IMG/VR virus record: IMGVR_UViG_3300046169_000126
Coordinates: 1 to 25,734 of that record
Source: a virus
Length of the DNA: 25,734 nucleotides
Direction: 5' to 3' (one strand)
Each line of letters starts with the position of its first letter. Position 1 is the first letter of the stretch. Shown in pieces: positions 22,521 through 25,734 of this stretch. A model generated the notes under the pieces. That model did no database searches, was not told the DNA's origin, and worked only from the letters and a program-made list of their open reading frames with translations. Both the position numbers and the translations under genes were made by a program.

Positions 22521-22530
22521 TGATTTACAC
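22521..22530 (-). promoter_or_regulatory. Possible GTGTA box before the Clp-like gene
   Basis: GCGTGTAAATCA reads on the minus strand just after the polymerase stop (22537-22539). The T of the TA element is only 7 nt from the ATG at 22520 but 13 nt from the in-frame ATG at 22514, which fits the usual spacing better. The start may thus be 22514, giving [11 protein letters not shown]. Internal position in an operon makes it weaker than the other boxes. Confidence 0.35.
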
Positions 22531-22536
22531 GCTAAA

Positions 22537-25098
22537 TTACTTAACGTCTGACATTTTCATGTAGATTTTTTCGTCCATTATGTTCAATGAATCGAGAAAA
22601 ACAATATCTTCACCTTTACGTCCATATGCTACTATTATACTCTTTTTTCCGGGAGTTTTCTTATCAGATTCAAAATATCTGTCATAAAATTTACCGCGAC
22701 GAGAATTTAATAACATTGCATCATATCTTCCGTATTCATCTGCAATACTTAATTTCATGTATTTATTACCATTTCGCGAAGTTCTTTTGATACAATCTTC
22801 TACCACGCCAATAAACTTTCCTTTGTCATCTGCGTCCATAAGTTGAAGGTCGCGAGAATCTTTTAATGAATTGTAACTGTCTGTAAAGCATGTTTTTAGA
22901 TTAGAGCTGTGGCTGTATCCAAGAAGCTCTGTTTCAAAATACCAATTTGCGAATGTTTCATATTGTTTATTTTTATCATAAATTGATTTATATACATCAT
23001 ATTTTCTTTTGAATGTTTTGAACCTTGATTCTTTCATTAATGGTTTACCATCATCTCCCACAAGATCACCTTTTTTTGCATCGGCAATACAATTTAATAA
23101 TTTATATTCATATTTATCTCCGAGAAGTATAAAGTTTCGCTTTTCGCGATCAGTCAATTGATTGAATGCTTGAGCTTCAAGAACCATAAGTGATCTGTTT
23201 GATCCTTTGCTTTCTAGTGCTCCTGCCTGAATCAATGCGCTGAGAATACCAATATTCAATCCAGCCTGTTTGGCTGCAAGAAAAATGTCATATTTGGTTG
23301 GCGTTTCACTTGAGCGAAAATCACGCAATGACTGTAAAGATTTTTCACTAACGCCTTTTATACTATTCAAACCAAAACGAATATCTTTACCTTCAATAGA
23401 GAAGTCCATGCCAGATTTGGCCAAGTCTGGAGACAGTAATTTTATACCAAAATGAGATAATTCTTTACTAACTTTAGATATTTCTTCCTGTGGTGCAGGT
23501 TCATACTTTGTCATTTTTAATAATGAAAGAAAGAATTGTTGTGGATGATTAAATTTAAGATATGTTGTCCATGCAGCAAGAACCGAATAACTCAAAGAGT
23601 GTGATTTGTTGAATGAATAGTTTGCGCTATCCTCTGCAACACTCCAAAGTATCGTTCCGACATCTGGACTCAATCCCTTTTGCCTTACTTTTTCTTCAAT
23701 CTTCGCTTTCCACGCAGGCATTTGATCAATCTTTTTCTTTCCTACTATACGGCGAAGTTGTTCTGATTCATCAAGAGTAAATCCAACTTTAACCGCCATT
23801 TGCATAAGTTGCTCTTGGTAAAGCGGAATTCCTCCTGTATAATCCAAAACGTCTGTAAAAAATTCATGAATCACTTGAGCTTCATTTGTTTCGATATAAG
23901 TCGCATAGTCCCCTAAGAACTCAAGAGCTCCTGGGCGACCAATAGCTATAACCGCACTAAGCTGCTCAAGGCTCTGTGGTTTAACTTTCTTGCAGACACG
24001 ATAGTTTGTATCAGATTCTAACTGAAACAAGCCATGGGGCGCTCGTAGGCCCTGTAATGGTTTGAATATTTCTGCATTGTGGAGATCAATTTCATTACAA
24101 TCAATTCCAAGACTCTTGCATACATCATAAATCACACTTAAAGTGCGCAATCCAAGAATATCAAACTTGACCATCAGTTCAGACACCCAATTCATATCAT
24201 AACCTGTGACTAATGCACCATCATTTGATGTTTGCACAGGGCAGATATCAGTCATTGTGTCGAACGAAATGGCAATACCACTTGGGTGAACACCCGTGTT
24301 TTTGTTTAAGCCTTCAAGCTTTAGGGCGATATTAAATACTTCTCCATTCTGCGCCGCCCAATCGGTAAATTTTTCACTCTCTTCAATAGCAGTCTGAAGG
24401 GGCACAACAACTCCAAAACGTTTTGGAATAGTATCACTCACTTCATTAACTTGTTGCTCGGTGAATTCACCAACAATTTTACCACATTCTTTGACACATA
24501 ATTTGCCACTAAGAGTATTCAGTGTAAGAATCTTTGCGGTACGAGCAGGATGTTTGCGCTCGATATAATCTATAACTTCAGCTCGACGCTCATAAGCAAT
24601 GTCGTTATCTACATCTGCCAACAAGCTTCCGTCAAGATAAGTGATTCCATCTTTTTCGGTTTTACGAGCACGACTTTTCGAAACAAATCGCTCAAAAAAC
24701 AAATTATATTCTACAGGATCAACATTTGTTACTCCAATCAAATACAGTACAAGTGAGCCCGCTGCGCTTCCTCTGCCTGGGCCAGTTGGAATATCATTCT
24801 CATGACAAAAATTAAGTATATCCCAATTTAATAATATATAATCAATAAATCCTAGTTCATCTAATATTTTTAATTCTGATTTTGCACGATCAAAGTATTC
24901 TTTTTTATTATCAAACTTATCGATTCCGCGATCGTATACGCCTTTATGACATAGTTTACGAAGAAAGTCAAAGTTGGATATGTCTGGAGATGTTTCCAGC
25001 ATTTTATAATACTTCTCTTCGATTTTAATATTTGGAAGACGCACTCCTGGAGGAATGCAATCTTCATAACTTGTAAATTGTTTTGTGAATTCGCTCAT
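22537..25098 (-). CDS. dnaE: DNA polymerase III alpha-type (family C) polymerase lacking PHP
   Basis: An 853-aa replicative polymerase. The protein begins directly before the palm, so the N-terminal PHP domain of bacterial DnaE (about 270 aa) is absent. Seen: GPGRGSAAGS (106-115), palm acids Asp162 and Asp164 in ADVDND (matching D401 and D403 of E. coli) and Asp312 in KFDILGLRTL (matching D555); then NKSHSLSYSVLAAWTTYLKF in the fingers, a helix-hairpin-helix (FGLNSIKGVSEKSLQSL), and a C-terminal OB fold (GKFIGVVEDCIKRTSRNG). An insertion (about 141-158) lies before the catalytic aspartates. All three metal-binding residues being present, it should be active. The ATG overlaps the upstream exonuclease stop by 4 nt, so polymerase and proofreading are made together. 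Confidence 0.95.
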   Translation of the reverse strand: MSEFTKQFTSYEDCIPPGVRLPNIKIEEKYYKMLETSPDISNFDFLRKLCHKGVYDRGIDKFDNKKEYFDRAKSELKILDELGFIDYILLNWDILNFCHENDIPTGPGRGSAAGSLVLYLIGVTNVDPVEYNLFFERFVSKSRARKTEKDGITYLDGSLLADVDNDIAYERRAEVIDYIERKHPARTAKILTLNTLSGKLCVKECGKIVGEFTEQQVNEVSDTIPKRFGVVVPLQTAIEESEKFTDWAAQNGEVFNIALKLEGLNKNTGVHPSGIAISFDTMTDICPVQTSNDGALVTGYDMNWVSELMVKFDILGLRTLSVIYDVCKSLGIDCNEIDLHNAEIFKPLQGLRAPHGLFQLESDTNYRVCKKVKPQSLEQLSAVIAIGRPGALEFLGDYATYIETNEAQVIHEFFTDVLDYTGGIPLYQEQLMQMAVKVGFTLDESEQLRRIVGKKKIDQMPAWKAKIEEKVRQKGLSPDVGTILWSVAEDSANYSFNKSHSLSYSVLAAWTTYLKFNHPQQFFLSLLKMTKYEPAPQEEISKVSKELSHFGIKLLSPDLAKSGMDFSIEGKDIRFGLNSIKGVSEKSLQSLRDFRSSETPTKYDIFLAAKQAGLNIGILSALIQAGALESKGSNRSLMVLEAQAFNQLTDREKRNFILLGDKYEYKLLNCIADAKKGDLVGDDGKPLMKESRFKTFKRKYDVYKSIYDKNKQYETFANWYFETELLGYSHSSNLKTCFTDSYNSLKDSRDLQLMDADDKGKFIGVVEDCIKRTSRNGNKYMKLSIADEYGRYDAMLLNSRRGKFYDRYFESDKKTPGKKSIIVAYGRKGEDIVFLDSLNIMDEKIYMKMSDVK

Positions 25099-25733
25099 AC
25101 TTCTATTTCCCAGATCATTTTTTTAAATACTTCAAAATTAACAGTAATGTCATACAAAGCGTCATGCAACTTTTTTTCATCAAAGTCGATGTCGAAATCT
25201 TTGCAGCATTGTTTTAAATTACAACTCAAACCTCTTTCGATCAAGTGGTTGAGTCGATATTGCCAAGCAAGAAAGTCGTCATCTTTATCTAACTTGATTC
25301 GCTTCTTGAGTGCTTTCGCCAAACACAAGGTGTCAACAAGGTGCTCTGTGTAACTATAATCAGCTTGAGCCTTTGAGTCAACAAGTTTACGATGTAGATT
25401 GTGCATGTAAACATCAAAGCCTAGTAGATTGTGTCCAACCTTAAGATAAGAGTCGTCATACAAATACTTCTCTAAATGATCAAGTGCAGCTTTTGGGCAG
25501 GTTGCTTTCTTTTTATACTTCGCTTCTGTAAATCCTGTAATTTTTGCAGCCTCTGGGGACACATGAAGCTCGTCCCATTTGAGCCAATAATCTTTAGATT
25601 CTACAATTTTATTATTCTTTATCACAAGAAATGCTAATTGCCAAGGTTTATTGTTTGCAGTTAAGTTGAGATTACAGGTTTCGTAATCAAAAACAAGATA
25701 ATTTTTGTTCTTTTGAAATCTAAGCAGTGATTC
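25095..25733 (-). CDS. DnaQ-like DEDDh 3'-5' exonuclease, 5' end beyond the window
   Basis: At least 212 residues are visible; the frame stays open to the window edge, so the N-terminus is missing. Catalytic motifs are complete. Motif I VFDYETCN (Asp and Glu) is followed by motif II VGHNLLGFDVYMHNL and motif III LHDALYDITVNFEVF (His-Asp-x3-Asp, DEDDh type). A GTG at 25625 could be mistaken for the start, but motif I lies upstream of it. This is a proofreading exonuclease of the DnaQ/RNase T family, encoded as a separate gene directly before the PHP-less polymerase and sharing four bases with it. The two probably form the phage replicase; a link to mature nucleotide scavenging is less likely. 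Confidence 0.87.
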   Translation of the reverse strand, partial: ESLLRFQKNKNYLVFDYETCNLNLTANNKPWQLAFLVIKNNKIVESKDYWLKWDELHVSPEAAKITGFTEAKYKKKATCPKAALDHLEKYLYDDSYLKVGHNLLGFDVYMHNLHRKLVDSKAQADYSYTEHLVDTLCLAKALKKRIKLDKDDDFLAWQYRLNHLIERGLSCNLKQCCKDFDIDFDEKKLHDALYDITVNFEVFKKMIWEIEV

Positions 25734-25734
25734 T

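Noticed and set aside
22541-22790. Open frame on the plus strand over the end of the polymerase gene
   Set aside because: It is opposite the OB-fold region of DnaE with no start signal or known motif; treated as chance.
25095-25625. GTG at 25625 as the start of the exonuclease
   Set aside because: The frame continues upstream and includes the essential FDYET motif I, so the true start is beyond the window.
1-25734. tRNA genes, integrase, transposase, lysogeny repressor
   Set aside because: No cloverleaf-like clusters or recombinase motifs were seen on either strand; nothing indicates a temperate lifestyle in this window.

Overview
The window is part of the genome of a tailed double-stranded DNA phage (Caudoviricetes). 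It is AT-rich and looks environmental, probably aquatic. Evidence for a phage is a large terminase, a prohead protease fused to a scaffold, a major capsid protein, several fibre- or spike-like adhesins, a holin candidate and phage-encoded replication genes. The mix of PhoH, a divergent sigma factor, a protease/scaffold/capsid block and TATA-like promoter boxes resembles distant T4-like myoviruses, but no tail sheath, tube or portal gene is present to prove morphology. The host cannot be named from the sequence. There are no tRNA, rRNA, CRISPR or insertion-sequence signals, and no gene-free stretch over 300 bases.

Layout. (1) 173-3667, plus strand: PhoH-like ATPase, a repeat-rich adhesin-like protein and two unrecognised genes. 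(2) 7187 down to 3671, minus strand: a tightly packed six-gene operon encoding a small membrane protein, a Gln-rich protein, a fibre gene split by a one-base insertion, a beta-helix spike-like protein, a LamG-like protein and a small protein. (3) 7248-10043: another fibre-like gene, a small MbcA/ParS-like protein, a lipoprotein with transglutaminase-like Cys/His motifs, then a holin candidate, a tiny lipoprotein with a C-terminal membrane segment and a membrane GAF protein. (4) 10074-15017: zinc-ribbon/AT-hook protein, sigma-70-like factor, small terminase candidate, C2H2 plus ERCC4 nuclease, and large terminase, all overlapping or nearly so. (5) 15035-18468: protease-scaffold fusion, a probable capsid accessory protein and the major capsid protein, closed by a strong terminator. 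(6) 18588-20059: three probable virion or DNA-associated genes. (7) 25733 down to 20040, minus strand: proofreading exonuclease (cut by the window edge), a DnaE-type polymerase without its PHP domain, and a ClpC-like double AAA+ unfoldase.

The most striking signal is not a gene. A short box, (A/T)GTGTA followed by AT-rich sequence, occurs in intergenic positions before at least ten genes on both strands. In most cases its TA lies about 11-14 nt before the start codon and no Shine-Dalgarno is visible. Read as a -10-like promoter, this puts transcription starts at or beside the ATG, so many transcripts would be leaderless or nearly so. The capsid operon and the genes after the terminator instead have more ordinary purine-rich ribosome sites. 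The phage's own sigma-like protein and its overlapping zinc-ribbon/AT-hook partner are natural candidates for reading this box. Two boxes lie back to back in a perfect palindrome between the lipoprotein and the holin candidate.
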